The notes beneath the pieces are model-generated. The model ran no database searches. It saw nothing but the letters and a program-made list of their open reading frames with translations, and was not told the DNA's origin. This document shows, in pieces, positions 34,986-44,171 of a stretch of 64,000 nt of DNA. Position numbers and translations under genes: made by a program. This stretch comes from Pseudonocardiaceae bacterium YIM PH 21723. Lineage in GTDB: Bacteria > Actinomycetota > Actinomycetes > Mycobacteriales > Pseudonocardiaceae. Numbering within the stretch: the stretch's first letter is position 1; each line of letters starts with the position of its first letter. The stretch spans positions 1 to 64,000 of the forward strand of contig QZFT01000028.1 in assembly GCA_003600225.1 (NCBI GenBank). Reading direction: 5' to 3'.

Positions 34986-36125
34986 CTAACCATCCGGATC
35001 AGCCCCCGGATCCATCCGCACCAGGAACCTCGCCCCACTCGGGCTTGTCCACGCAAGATCACCATTCGGCAGGATCTCGTAGCCCCACCCATGTTCCTCT
35101 TTGAGGATGTGGTGCCTGCGACACAGCGGTGCCATGTCCCAGCCTCGGGTGACCTTGCAATGTCGGTACTGCTCCCGATGATCCAGATCCGCGGTCACCG
35201 CCGGAGCCTGGCAATTCGGGAAGCGGCACGTTTTGTGGCGGGTGATCAAGAAGTTCCGCTCCGCCTGACTGAGCCGATATCCCTTGCGGGAGAAATCGAT
35301 CCCCACACCGGTGATCGGATCGGTGATCATCCGCAACCACACCGACGCGGTGGCCGCCTTTTGCCGGGCCATCGATCCCAGGATGGCGCCGTATCCCTGC
35401 ATCTCGGCGCCGTGTTCTTGCTTGCCCTCGATCACATCCTTCGGGATGGTGATCACGATCTTCGGATCCACCGGCGTAAACCCCTCAGATCCCGCACCAC
35501 CGGCCGCGAGCACGGCAGCCGCGAGGTCAGCGCGAGCCTGATCCTGCGTTCGCTCATCATCTTTCGCACGCGTATTGCGGACCTGCTGATCGATCGCCTG
35601 ATACGCCGCCTGAACCTCGGGTGCGGTGGAGTACAGGCGCAGCTCACCCATGCCGTCGGGTTTACTGGTCACGGTGAACGAGCGGTCCTTCTTGCGACGC
35701 TCGTGTCGCTGTTGCGCGCCGTGTGGATCAAGCTCTTGGATGTACCGCTCCCCAAGAGCACGCATCTCCGAATTCGAGAGTTCATGCGCGGTGGGCAGAA
35801 CCTTCTCCTCCACCAACCCCGCCAACTCAGCATCAAGGGGTTTGGTGAGGGAGTGCAGCATCTGCGCTTTCGCGAGATCGATCCCACCCGAGGCAAGGGC
35901 CTCCTGCGTGCACGGCAACTTCACGTGCAGCGCCTCGGCCAGCGCGATGAAATGGCGGATCTGAGCCGAACTGACCGTCATCTCGACCCGGGTCTCTTCC
36001 CGATCCGAATCACAGTCCAACGAGGTCGACAGCAACCCGTGCAGGTCCTGGAAGAAGTCGGCCATCGCCATGGCCGCGTACCGGTATTTACCGGCCACGG
36101 ATTTGGGGGTCAGGACTTGTTCCAT
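34986..36125 (-). CDS. DUF222 / HNH endonuclease, copy 2
   Basis: A 379-aa paralogue of the protein at 21-1160, with about 90% identical residues and no length change. Differences cluster near the N-terminus and around the HNH tip (GWDMAPLCRRHHILKEEHG). CRFPNC, DLDH and CRRHH are intact, so both copies should be active. It is flanked by copy 2 of the element downstream and, 97 bp before its start, by the oppositely oriented copy 3, a composite-like arrangement. Confidence 0.9.
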   Translation of the reverse strand: MEQVLTPKSVAGKYRYAAMAMADFFQDLHGLLSTSLDCDSDREETRVEMTVSSAQIRHFIALAEALHVKLPCTQEALASGGIDLAKAQMLHSLTKPLDAELAGLVEEKVLPTAHELSNSEMRALGERYIQELDPHGAQQRHERRKKDRSFTVTSKPDGMGELRLYSTAPEVQAAYQAIDQQVRNTRAKDDERTQDQARADLAAAVLAAGGAGSEGFTPVDPKIVITIPKDVIEGKQEHGAEMQGYGAILGSMARQKAATASVWLRMITDPITGVGIDFSRKGYRLSQAERNFLITRHKTCRFPNCQAPAVTADLDHREQYRHCKVTRGWDMAPLCRRHHILKEEHGWGYEILPNGDLAWTSPSGARFLVRMDPGADPDG

Positions 36126-36222
36126 GCCTCCATTTTAGTCGAACACCAAAGCGATTTCGAATCACTATCAGGTGATTAATACAAGATCAACTCGCGCCGT
36201 AGGTTACCCATTAGCTAAAAGA

Positions 36223-36406
36223 GCGGGGTGGCGGCGGGCGCGCCGAGAGGGGCAGGCCGCGCAGCGCCTGCCCCTTAAGGCGTGCCTTTTCGCGCCAGAG
36301 GCTCACGGGTCAAGGGTCAGCCGAAGGCTGATCCGGCGAAGCCGGACGCGAAGCGCCCTTGAGGCGTGAGAGGGCGCGAAACACAATGCGTCCGCCGCCA
36401 CCCCGC
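36223..36406 (+). repeat. 184-bp terminal-inverted-repeat element (copy 3, diverged)
   Basis: 19-bp terminal repeats GCGGGGTGGCGGCGGGCGC (36223-36241) and complement with one mismatch (36388-36406). The core from GCGCCAGAGGCTCACGGG through CGCCCTTGAGGCGTGAG is nearly identical to copies 1 and 2. It has no nuclease gene of its own in cis orientation. It lies 6 bp from the stop of the esterase gene. Confidence 0.8.
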
Positions 36407-36412
36407 ACAGTC

Positions 36413-37690
36413 TTACCGAACCAACCCCAACTGCCCGGCCAACGCCCCCACCCCGGACATCACCCCCGGCGAGAACACCTGCATCGAATGCCCACCGACC
36501 GGCGTGAACAACTCCGTCCTCATCCCCGCCGCCACAGCGGCCGCGCGAGTCCGGTCCGCATACCGCCGAAACTCCTTGTCCCCCGCCCCGACGACCCACA
36601 CACCGGTCGAATCAGGAAAGCGCCGCGCGGCCATGATGTCCAGCGGGTTGTACTGCCTGAACCGCTTCTCGTCCCCGCCGAACCCCTTGTCCACTGTGGA
36701 CTTGCGGTCGCCGAGGGTCGGCTCCTCCTGACCGGAGACGGTGATGAAGTTCGGGTATACCTCGGGCTTGCGGGTGCCCAGCTGGAGCGCGCAGGTACCG
36801 CCGTGTGAGTAGCCGGCGATGGCCCAGTGCCGTGGATCCTCGTCCACCTGGAGGTTCTCCTTGACCCAGGCGGGCACGTCGGTGGCCAGGTAGGTCTCCA
36901 CATTGCCCAGCGGCCCGTCGACGCACAGCGGATTGGCGATCGTCGAACCCAGGTCGTCCGGGATGATCACCACCGGCGCGAGGCCCTGGTGCTTGGCGGC
37001 GAAGTCGTTCATCCGGCTCGCCAGCCTGCCGCCGTCCAGCCACTGCCTCGGCTCCCCCGGCTGCCCGTTGAGCAGCACCAGCACCGGCAGCCGGGGCTTC
37101 GGATCGACCAGGTAGGCCGGCGGAACGTAGACGTAGCCGGGGCGAGCGCGGAAACCGGAGTGGGTACCCGGGATCTCCACCTTGGCGACGGCGCCGTTGG
37201 CGGGCAGGTTCGCAGGCGGTTTCCAGTTGTCGGTCAACGCCGTGCGCTTGGCGATCGTCTCGAACAGTTCCTCACCGGGATCGGGCAGGCCGAGCACATT
37301 GCGCACCGTGGCCATGCTCTGGAACACCACGTTGATCTTGATGCCCACGGTGGCCAGCACCAGGGCCACCGCCAGCACGGCCAGCACCCGGCGGGACCAC
37401 GGTCCGGTGATCAGCGCGGCCACGGTGAGCCCGACGGCGAACACCCCTACCGCCGACCAGAAGGTGACCCGGTCCGGCACCGGCTCCGGCCACGGCCGCC
37501 ACCAGTGATCGGTGATCCAGACCGCCGCCAGGGTGCCGAGCGCGGCGACCAGGAAGGCGGGCAACACGGCCCGGATCCACCAGGCACGACCGGGCCTGAT
37601 CAGCAGGTACAACCCGCCGAGCAGTCCCAGCCAGCTGATCGTCGTGGGGAACACGCCTGCGACGATGCTCCAGTCCAGCGGATTCCCCAC
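36413..37690 (-). CDS. Membrane-anchored esterase (alpha/beta hydrolase, mycolyltransferase-like fold)
   Basis: A 425-aa protein. Four N-terminal membrane segments (about 10-125) are followed by an extracytoplasmic esterase domain: YVYVPPAYL, oxyanion region LNGQPGEPRQW, nucleophile elbow GYSHGGTCAL at about 297 and the final His in GGHSMQVF at about 407. Homologues belong to the esterase D/antigen 85-like group. The GTG at 37690 follows GGGGGACGC. The substrate is unknown, possibly cell-envelope lipids. Confidence 0.85.
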   Translation of the reverse strand: MGNPLDWSIVAGVFPTTISWLGLLGGLYLLIRPGRAWWIRAVLPAFLVAALGTLAAVWITDHWWRPWPEPVPDRVTFWSAVGVFAVGLTVAALITGPWSRRVLAVLAVALVLATVGIKINVVFQSMATVRNVLGLPDPGEELFETIAKRTALTDNWKPPANLPANGAVAKVEIPGTHSGFRARPGYVYVPPAYLVDPKPRLPVLVLLNGQPGEPRQWLDGGRLASRMNDFAAKHQGLAPVVIIPDDLGSTIANPLCVDGPLGNVETYLATDVPAWVKENLQVDEDPRHWAIAGYSHGGTCALQLGTRKPEVYPNFITVSGQEEPTLGDRKSTVDKGFGGDEKRFRQYNPLDIMAARRFPDSTGVWVVGAGDKEFRRYADRTRAAAVAAGMRTELFTPVGGHSMQVFSPGVMSGVGALAGQLGLVR

Positions 37691-37746
37691 GCGTCCCCCT
37701 CCTCAATGTTCTGGTCACCGTAAGCGAATTCCGGTGAATCCGCCGT

Positions 37747-38532
37747 TCAGGCGTCCCGTCGGTGAAGCGCGTAGCCGGCGACCACCAGGCCACCGATCAC
37801 CCAGGCCAGCAGCACCGCCAGCTGGCCCCACACGTGCGGGGTGAGCTTCACCGCGCTGAGCAGCTGACCGGAGGCGTAGTTGGGCAGGCTGTGCCCGATC
37901 TTGCGGCCGATGTCGTTGCGCAGCACCAGTCCGATGAGGCTGCCGAGCGCCAGCTGCTCGACCAGCACCAGCGAGATGGCGCCCGCAGCCGACCGGAGCA
38001 GGGTGCCCAGGGCCATCGCCCACACGGCCAGCAACGCCACGACGACCGGAGCGACCAGCATCGGGAACAGCACTCCGCTGTCGCCCAGGGCCCCGCCGAC
38101 GTGCTTGGCCCCCACCAGGGTCACCGCGAAGCCGAGCCCGGTGGCCACCACCGCGGTCAGGAAGGCGGCCAGTCCGACCGAGAGCGCCTTCGCGCCCAGC
38201 AACCGGTTCCGGCGCGGGGTGCCCAGCAGCGTGTTGTGCACCGCCCGCGAGCTGTACTCGGCGGTCACGCTGATCACCGCGAACACCATGATCGGGATCG
38301 CCACCAGGCCCGCGGTGCCGGCGACCTCGGCCGCGATGGTCGCGTAGGTGGCCTCTCCCTCGCGGAAGAACACGTTCAGCAGTGCGACGCCGATACCGGC
38401 CAGCACGCCCAGCGAGAGCGTGATCCAGCTGGACCGGACGCTCCAGAGCTTGCCCCACTCGGCGCGCAGCGCTGCGGTGAAGCCGGCCGAGCGCACCGAC
38501 TGGGCCTGCGAAACATAGGTCATCGTGGTCAT
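37747..38532 (-). CDS. ABC-2 type transporter permease
   Basis: A 261-aa protein with six predicted membrane segments. The first cytoplasmic stretch FTAALRAEWGKLWSVRSSW is typical of actinobacterial ABC-2 permeases. It overlaps the ATPase stop by 4 bp and forms an exporter with it. The divergent two-component system is the likely controller. Confidence 0.9.
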   Translation of the reverse strand: MTTMTYVSQAQSVRSAGFTAALRAEWGKLWSVRSSWITLSLGVLAGIGVALLNVFFREGEATYATIAAEVAGTAGLVAIPIMVFAVISVTAEYSSRAVHNTLLGTPRRNRLLGAKALSVGLAAFLTAVVATGLGFAVTLVGAKHVGGALGDSGVLFPMLVAPVVVALLAVWAMALGTLLRSAAGAISLVLVEQLALGSLIGLVLRNDIGRKIGHSLPNYASGQLLSAVKLTPHVWGQLAVLLAWVIGGLVVAGYALHRRDA

Positions 38533-39437
38533 GCCGCGTTCCCCTGATACTCGACGCTGTCCTTGGTCAGTTCCATGTAGGCCTGTTCCAGCGAAACCGC
38601 GCTGGTGCTCAGCTCGAACAGGGTGATCCGGGCCTCGGCGGCCATCCGCCCGATGCGTTCCATCGCGACCCCGCGCACCGACAGCGCACCGTCGGGCAGC
38701 GCGGTGACCTGGGCGCCGTCCGCGTCCAGCAGCTCGCGCAGCAACACGGCCTGCGGCGAGCGCACCCGCACCGCCTCACCGGTGGAGCGGCCGAGGAACT
38801 CGTGCAGCGACTGGTCGGCGATCAGCTTGCCCCGGCCGATGACCACCAGGTGGTCGGCGGTGTTCTGCATCTCGCTCATCAGGTGGCTGGACACCAGCAC
38901 CGCGCGGCCCTCGGCGGCCAGTTCGCGGATCAGCGTGCGGATCCAGTGGATGCCCTCCGGATCGAGGCCGTTGACCGGCTCGTCGAACATCAGCACGCCG
39001 GGGTCGCCGAGCAGCGCGCTCGCGATGCCGAGGCGCTGGCCCATGCCCAGGGAGAACTTGCCGGTCTTGCGTCCGGCCACCTCGTGCAGGCCGACCAGTC
39101 CGATGACCTCGTCCACTCGGGACAGTGCCAGTCCGTTAGCCCTGGCCAGTGCGACGAGATGGTCACGCGCCGACCGTCCAGGATGGACGGCCTTGGCGTC
39201 CAGCAGCGCCCCCACCTCGCGCAGCGGCGCCTTCAGGTCGCGGTAGCGGCGGCCGTTGATGGTCGCGCCGCCCGCGGTGGGCCGGTCCAGGCCGAGGATC
39301 ATCCGCATGGTGGTGGATTTGCCCGCCCCGTTCGGACCGAGGAAGCCGGTCACCACACCGGGGCGGACGGTGAAGCTGAGGTCCTCGACGGCGGTCTTCC
39401 CGCCGTAACGCTTGGTGAGGCCGTGTGCCTCGATCAT
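38529..39437 (-). CDS. ABC transporter ATP-binding protein (drug/lantibiotic exporter type)
   Basis: A 302-aa ATPase: Walker A GPNGAGKST, signature FSLGMGQRLGIA (the LGMGQR variant typical of the lantibiotic immunity/DrrA group), Walker B VLMFDEPVNGLDPEG, and a C-terminal extension. It pairs with the permease and likely exports a membrane-active compound. It is divergent from the histidine kinase gene across 170 bp. Confidence 0.93.
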   Translation of the reverse strand: MIEAHGLTKRYGGKTAVEDLSFTVRPGVVTGFLGPNGAGKSTTMRMILGLDRPTAGGATINGRRYRDLKAPLREVGALLDAKAVHPGRSARDHLVALARANGLALSRVDEVIGLVGLHEVAGRKTGKFSLGMGQRLGIASALLGDPGVLMFDEPVNGLDPEGIHWIRTLIRELAAEGRAVLVSSHLMSEMQNTADHLVVIGRGKLIADQSLHEFLGRSTGEAVRVRSPQAVLLRELLDADGAQVTALPDGALSVRGVAMERIGRMAAEARITLFELSTSAVSLEQAYMELTKDSVEYQGNAA

Positions 39438-39607
39438 GAATGCCTCCCCGTTTCAGGTGCTACCAGCCTGGGTGGCCGGGATGGCCGGGCGCTGCCCGCC
39501 TTCGCCATCGGTTCCCGTTGACGAAAGTGAACGCGAAGAGGTGACGAACTCCGACTGCGGTCGTACGCCCATCGTCGGCGATGATGACTCCGGACAAGGG
39601 GGTAACG

Positions 39608-40948
39608 GTGGATCGCAGGCGGATCGTCGAGTTCTATCTGGGGCCGGACCAGCCACGACGTACTCTGCGCGGGGCGCTGGTGCTGGACGGGGTGGTCGCG
39701 GTGAGCTCCGCGCTCCTGCTGCTGCTGGACCTGACGGACGGCGAGGGACCGATCTGGTACGCGGTGGCCGGGCTGACCCTGATGATCCCCTGCGCCTTCA
39801 CACACCGGCGCTGGCCGTTGCTGACCTTGCTGATCAGCAGCGCGGCGGGCGTACCCGCCGGGCCGGCGTACGCGTACTCGGCCGGAACCCGGTTCCGGGC
39901 CTGGCAGCCGACGATCCCGGCGCTGGTGGGCAGCGTGCTGCTGGGCACCCCCTCGCTGCTGGTCGACCCCACGCAGTGGCCGGGCAAGAAGCTGGACCTG
40001 GGCGCGTTGTTGTTCGCGCTGCTGATCGTCTTCGCGGTCATCGTGATCCCCTACCTGCTGGGCATGAACATGGGGCAGCGCCGCGAGCTGCTCGGAGCGC
40101 TGCGGGAACGCACCCGTCAGCTGGAGCAGGAGCGGCTGCTGCTGATCCGCGAGGCCCGCACCAGGGAACGCGGCCGCATCGCCCGCGACATGCACGACAG
40201 CCTGGGCCACCACCTGTCCCTGCTGGCGCTGCACATCGGTGGGCTGCAGGTGAATCCGCGGCTCGGCGAGCCGGAACGGGTCGTCGCCGAACGGCTGCAC
40301 GGCATGGTGCACACCTCGATGGAGGAGCTGCGGGACATCATCAGCGTGCTGCGCCAGGACGACGAGGAGACGGCGGTGAACCGGCGGCTCACCGCCGAGC
40401 AGCTGACCGCGATGGTGGCGGATGCCCGGCAGGCCGGTCAGCAGACGACCCTGGCCGTGCACGGCGAGCCCCGGGAACTGCCGATGCTCGGCGAGCAGGC
40501 GGTGTTCCGGCTGGTTCAGGAAGGCCTGACCAACGCCCGCAAGCACGCGCCCGGCACGGTGGCCGCGCTCGAGCTGCGGTACGAAGAGGACATGCTGCAC
40601 GCGAAGATCAGCAACGGCGCACCGGGCAGCACACCCCGGCTGCCCAGCGGCGGGCGTGGCCTGGCCGGGCTGTCCGAGCGGGTCCGGCACGCGGGCGGCA
40701 CGATGAACGCGTACCGGCCGGCCCACGGCGGGTTCGTGTTGTCCGCGATGCTGCCCTACGACCGGCCCGCCGGGGAGCCGGTGCGTGCGGCCACCACCGA
40801 GGTGGATGAGATGCTGGCGAAGATCGGCGCGAACACCGAGTGGGTCGAACCCCGGCCCCGGACCGCGCTGTGGCTGGTCGGCCTGCTGTTCGTACTGACC
40901 ACGGTGGCCCTCATCGTGATCATGATCCTGATTGGTCCAGTGGAATGA
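39608..40948 (+). CDS. NarL-type sensor histidine kinase with C-terminal membrane segment
   Basis: A 446-aa protein. N-terminal membrane segments (about 25-160) lead to a coiled linker, the HisKA_3 box ERGRIARDMHDSLGHHLSLL (phospho-His at about 198) and a HATPase domain (QEGLTNARKH N-box at about 300, GRGLAGLSERV). After the ATPase comes a 70-aa tail ending in a hydrophobic helix (LWLVGLLFVLTTVALIVIM), which is unusual. The GTG at 39608 is preferred over ATGs at 39581/39584 because GGGGG precedes it. ATGA overlap with the regulator gene. Confidence 0.9.
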   Translation: MDRRRIVEFYLGPDQPRRTLRGALVLDGVVAVSSALLLLLDLTDGEGPIWYAVAGLTLMIPCAFTHRRWPLLTLLISSAAGVPAGPAYAYSAGTRFRAWQPTIPALVGSVLLGTPSLLVDPTQWPGKKLDLGALLFALLIVFAVIVIPYLLGMNMGQRRELLGALRERTRQLEQERLLLIREARTRERGRIARDMHDSLGHHLSLLALHIGGLQVNPRLGEPERVVAERLHGMVHTSMEELRDIISVLRQDDEETAVNRRLTAEQLTAMVADARQAGQQTTLAVHGEPRELPMLGEQAVFRLVQEGLTNARKHAPGTVAALELRYEEDMLHAKISNGAPGSTPRLPSGGRGLAGLSERVRHAGGTMNAYRPAHGGFVLSAMLPYDRPAGEPVRAATTEVDEMLAKIGANTEWVEPRPRTALWLVGLLFVLTTVALIVIMILIGPVE

Positions 40949-41589
40949 TCCGGGTACTCATCGCCGACGACGACGCGCTGGTGCGCTCGGGTATCAGGAC
41001 GATCCTGTCCTCCGCCGAGGACATCGAGGTGATCGCGGAGGCGGGCAACGGCCGCGAGGCCGTGCAGGCGGCGCTGACCCACCAGGTGGATGTCGCCCTG
41101 CTGGACATCCGGATGCCGGAAATGGACGGGCTGGCCGCGGCGACGGAGATCGCCAGGCAGGCACCCGGCGTGCGCATCGCGATGCTGACCACCTTCGGCG
41201 AGGAGGAGAACATCACCCGGGCCCTCGCCGACGGCGCCAGTGGCTTCCTGCTGAAGGACTCGGCCGTCACCGAGCTCATCCACGCCGTGCGGGTGGTGGC
41301 CTCCGGCGAGGCCTACCTCTCCCCCGCGGTCACCCGGCGGGTGATCACCCGGTTCCAGCAGCACGACGCGCAGCGGGAGCACCAGGCCCGGTCCAAGGTG
41401 GACACGCTCTCCGACCGGGAGCGGGATGTGTTGCGGCTGCTGGCCGGCGGACTGTCCAATGCGGAGATCGGCGCCGAGCTGCACATGACCGAGGGCAGCA
41501 TCAAGACATACGTCTCCCGGATTCTGACCAAATTGGACTGTTCCAATCGCGTGCAGGCGACACTCACCGCGCTGGCCGCCGGCCTTTAG
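40945..41589 (+). CDS. NarL/FixJ-family response regulator
   Basis: A 214-aa protein. The receiver domain has DDD at about 8-10, phospho-acceptor Asp in LLDIRMPEMDG (about 53) and Lys in LLKDS, plus a C-terminal LuxR helix-turn-helix (LSDRERDVLRLLAGG, then SNAEIGAEL). It is coupled to the kinase by a 4-bp overlap. The likely target is the divergent ABC exporter operon. Confidence 0.95.
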   Translation: MIRVLIADDDALVRSGIRTILSSAEDIEVIAEAGNGREAVQAALTHQVDVALLDIRMPEMDGLAAATEIARQAPGVRIAMLTTFGEEENITRALADGASGFLLKDSAVTELIHAVRVVASGEAYLSPAVTRRVITRFQQHDAQREHQARSKVDTLSDRERDVLRLLAGGLSNAEIGAELHMTEGSIKTYVSRILTKLDCSNRVQATLTALAAGL

Positions 41590-41665
41590 AAAACACCCGG
41601 ACGGGGAACCGCAGGTCAGGGTAGGGTCATTAGTGGTATGACTTCATTGCTCTGGGGGTAGGTCA

Positions 41666-42424
41666 ATGCCGGTACCTGTGGATATTTCACTGCTGGGTTC
41701 ATTGCTGGTGCACCGGGACGACCGTTCTGTCCGCATTCCAGAAGGCAAACAGCGGATAATTCTGGCCACGCTGGCGCTCAATGCCGGCCACCCGGTCAGC
41801 GTGGACACGCTCATCGACCATCTGTGGGGGAATCGTCCGCCCACGGCCGCGCGAACGACCGTACGAGGTCACGTCAAACGACTACGGAAATGGCTGGACG
41901 GCGATCAGGACAGCTCCCTCATCACGTCCGGGCGGCTGACCTACACGCTGGCGGTGGAACCCGGGCAGGTGGATTTCTGGCGTTTCCGCAGGCTGCTGGA
42001 CCTGGCCACCGTCCACCGGGGAGGCCCTGAGGAGCACCGTCTGCTCTGTCAGGCGATCGAGCTGTGGCGAGGCGGGCCGCTGTCCGACGTGCACAGTGAT
42101 TCACTGCGCGCCCAGACCGTGGAATCCGCTTGGGAGGACTATCTTTTCGCGCTGCACCGCCGCATCGAGTTGGAACTTCACCATGGCGCGGCCGACAGAG
42201 TGGTCGCCGAACTGATGCGACTGGTCACCGAACACCCGCTGCGGGAACCATTCTGGCTGCAATTGCTGACCGCGCTGCGGGAGAGTTGCCGAGTCGCGGA
42301 GGCACTCGCCGCTTATGAGCGTTGCCGGAGGATTCTGGCCGACGAACTCGGGGCCATTCCCGGCGCCGCACTGCTGAATTTCCACCGTGAACTGCTGAGT
42401 GCCACACCAGTGCCACAGTGCTGA
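41666..42424 (+). CDS. SARP-type transcriptional activator
   Basis: A 252-aa protein. The winged helix (about 5-95; RIILATLALNAGHPVSVDTLIDHLW split by its turn) and BTAD domain (about 100-245) are those of DnrI/RedD-like activators, without ATPase or TPR parts. The ATG at 41666 follows GGGGGTAGG. Base composition is noticeably lower in GC than the preceding genes, in common with the small gene that follows. It may control that DUF6355 gene or an unlinked natural-product cluster. Confidence 0.9.
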   Translation: MPVPVDISLLGSLLVHRDDRSVRIPEGKQRIILATLALNAGHPVSVDTLIDHLWGNRPPTAARTTVRGHVKRLRKWLDGDQDSSLITSGRLTYTLAVEPGQVDFWRFRRLLDLATVHRGGPEEHRLLCQAIELWRGGPLSDVHSDSLRAQTVESAWEDYLFALHRRIELELHHGAADRVVAELMRLVTEHPLREPFWLQLLTALRESCRVAEALAAYERCRRILADELGAIPGAALLNFHRELLSATPVPQC

Positions 42425-42487
42425 CACACCAGGAACATAACCTTGCCCCAGCAATCAGAAATTGCTCCTGGGGAAGGAAATTGTGCG

Positions 42488-42811
42488 ATGAATTCACTGA
42501 AGAAGGCACTGGTGGCCGGCAGCGTCGCGCTGATGGTCGCGGCGACGATGGTCCTCGGTGGGACCGCGGCCACGGCCGAGCCGGTGACCGCCGGCCTGAC
42601 CAGTCAGCAGCAGGCGGCACCGGAACAATGTGGCTACTACACCCTCGGGCCGGTTACCGCGAGGTTCTCCTTCTACGACCACTGCGGCGACGGCAGGGTG
42701 ATCATCAAAATCGTCTACTACATCGGCTCTGACGAGGAGCGGTGTGTCGGGCCCGGTACCAGCAACCTGGGACTCGGCGTCTCGAACGCGTACTACGACC
42801 GACCGTGCTGA
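42488..42811 (+). CDS. Small secreted protein, DUF6355-like
   Basis: A 107-aa precursor. The signal peptide (about 1-30, ending ATAEP) is followed by a short Cys-containing domain (QCGYYTLGP, YDHCGDG, RCVGPGTSNLG and a terminal Cys), four cysteines that could make two disulfides. The layout fits the DUF6355 family linked with natural-product loci. The ATG at 42488 has GGGGAAGG some 12 bases upstream. It follows the SARP gene by 63 bp and may be its target. Confidence 0.7.
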   Translation: MNSLKKALVAGSVALMVAATMVLGGTAATAEPVTAGLTSQQQAAPEQCGYYTLGPVTARFSFYDHCGDGRVIIKIVYYIGSDEERCVGPGTSNLGLGVSNAYYDRPC

Positions 42812-42896
42812 CCGATACCCGGTTTGGCTATCCGCTGCCGACCACTTAAAATCCGCTTGTCGGCGCGCGTCCGTCTGCGCGCCCTGGGGGATAATC

Positions 42897-44168
42897 GTGG
42901 AACAGCAGTACCCGGCCATGCCGGCGGAACCTTCCGGCTGGTCAGCTCCGGCACCCGACCACCGGCGTGGCCTGATCGTGCTGGCCATCCTGATGTGCAC
43001 CACCCTGGCCCTGAGCGCGGGCATCGCCATCGCGGCCGCCACGCGGATCGACTTCGGCCAGGACGAGGCGGCGGCCGCACCGGTCGGTCCGAAGCATCCC
43101 GACCAGCCGGTGCGGAACGTGCTGCGCCAGCGAACGCAGCCCGGCCCGGCCCGTATCGGTGGCACCCCGGTGGCCGACCCGTGCACGCTGCTGCCGCTGG
43201 ATCTGGTCACGAAGACCGGATTCGTGACCGATGGGGAGCGGCCCGTCTCCGAGACGGCGCTGACCGCGGACACCCCGGCCGTCGACTCACTGCAGGAGCT
43301 GGGGTGCACGTACTCGCTCATCCCCGGTGACGGTGGACAGGTCCGGCTGGAGGTGTTCCGGCGGGACCTGCAGAGTCGCTACTCGCTCGACAGCCACCGC
43401 AACCGGCCGGAGGGGCTGGGTGGCACGGTGCTGGACTCCACCCAGGCCTCCGGTATGTCCATCACCTACAGCCGGCACGCGTCGATCACCGTGATCGACC
43501 AGTACGACATCTACATGGCGAGCATCGCGAACGACGCCCTGGTGGCCGAACTGAGCGTTCGGGACCGGCCCTCCCCCGTGCTGGAACAGCGGTTGCGGAC
43601 ACTGGCCCCGCAGGTCGCCGCGGCCATCGCCGCGCCGGCCACCCGCAACGAGTTCGGGTTCACCGAGCCGTTCACCGCACTGCCCGATCCGTGTGCCGTG
43701 CTGACGCCCGAGGACTTCCAGACCGTGTCGGGCGCCGCGGCGGGTCCGGTGGTCACCCGGGAGTACCAGCCGCACAACCAACAGCGGACCGACAAGGGCG
43801 AGACCCTGTATCTGGACTCCGTCACGGCGAGATGCGAGCGGCGCGCGCTGTTGCCCTGGCAGTCGAAGGATCCGGCCCGCGACTTCGAGCTGTCCGCCGA
43901 GGTGACCGGTTTCGCCACCGAGGAGATGGCCGCGCGCGCCTTCACCGACCGGCTCACCGACCGCAACATCACCGTCGTGGGCAAGGCGGGCGGCAGCGAG
44001 GTCTTCGGCGAGCTGACCATGCTGCCGAAGACGGTGTTCCGGGTGAAGAACCTGATCGTGGGCATCCGGTTCACCCGGAGCGTGGGCGACCGGACCGATG
44101 GGGCGACGGCGGCCAAGGCCAACCTCGCGTTGGCCCAGCAGATGGCCACCCGGCTCGGCGGACGCTGA
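42897..44168 (+). CDS. Membrane-anchored protein with two DUF3558-like domains
   Basis: A 423-aa protein. After a short Pro-rich cytoplasmic tail, one membrane segment (about 25-50) is followed by two related extracytoplasmic domains, each opening with a DPC motif (VADPCTLLPLDLVTKTG at about 96 and LPDPCAVLTPEDFQTVSG at about 262). Each has a second conserved Cys (GCTYSL, RCERRAL). DUF3558 proteins are usually single-domain lipoproteins. The GTG at 42897 follows TGGGGGAT. Function unknown, envelope. Confidence 0.75.
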   Translation: MEQQYPAMPAEPSGWSAPAPDHRRGLIVLAILMCTTLALSAGIAIAAATRIDFGQDEAAAAPVGPKHPDQPVRNVLRQRTQPGPARIGGTPVADPCTLLPLDLVTKTGFVTDGERPVSETALTADTPAVDSLQELGCTYSLIPGDGGQVRLEVFRRDLQSRYSLDSHRNRPEGLGGTVLDSTQASGMSITYSRHASITVIDQYDIYMASIANDALVAELSVRDRPSPVLEQRLRTLAPQVAAAIAAPATRNEFGFTEPFTALPDPCAVLTPEDFQTVSGAAAGPVVTREYQPHNQQRTDKGETLYLDSVTARCERRALLPWQSKDPARDFELSAEVTGFATEEMAARAFTDRLTDRNITVVGKAGGSEVFGELTMLPKTVFRVKNLIVGIRFTRSVGDRTDGATAAKANLALAQQMATRLGGR

Positions 44169-44171
44169 CCG

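Noticed and set aside
36687..36700. DnaA box (TTGTCCAC-like) suggesting an origin
   Set aside because: A single match inside the esterase gene that belongs to the TCCACWGTGGA family; no cluster of boxes and no dnaA/dnaN nearby.
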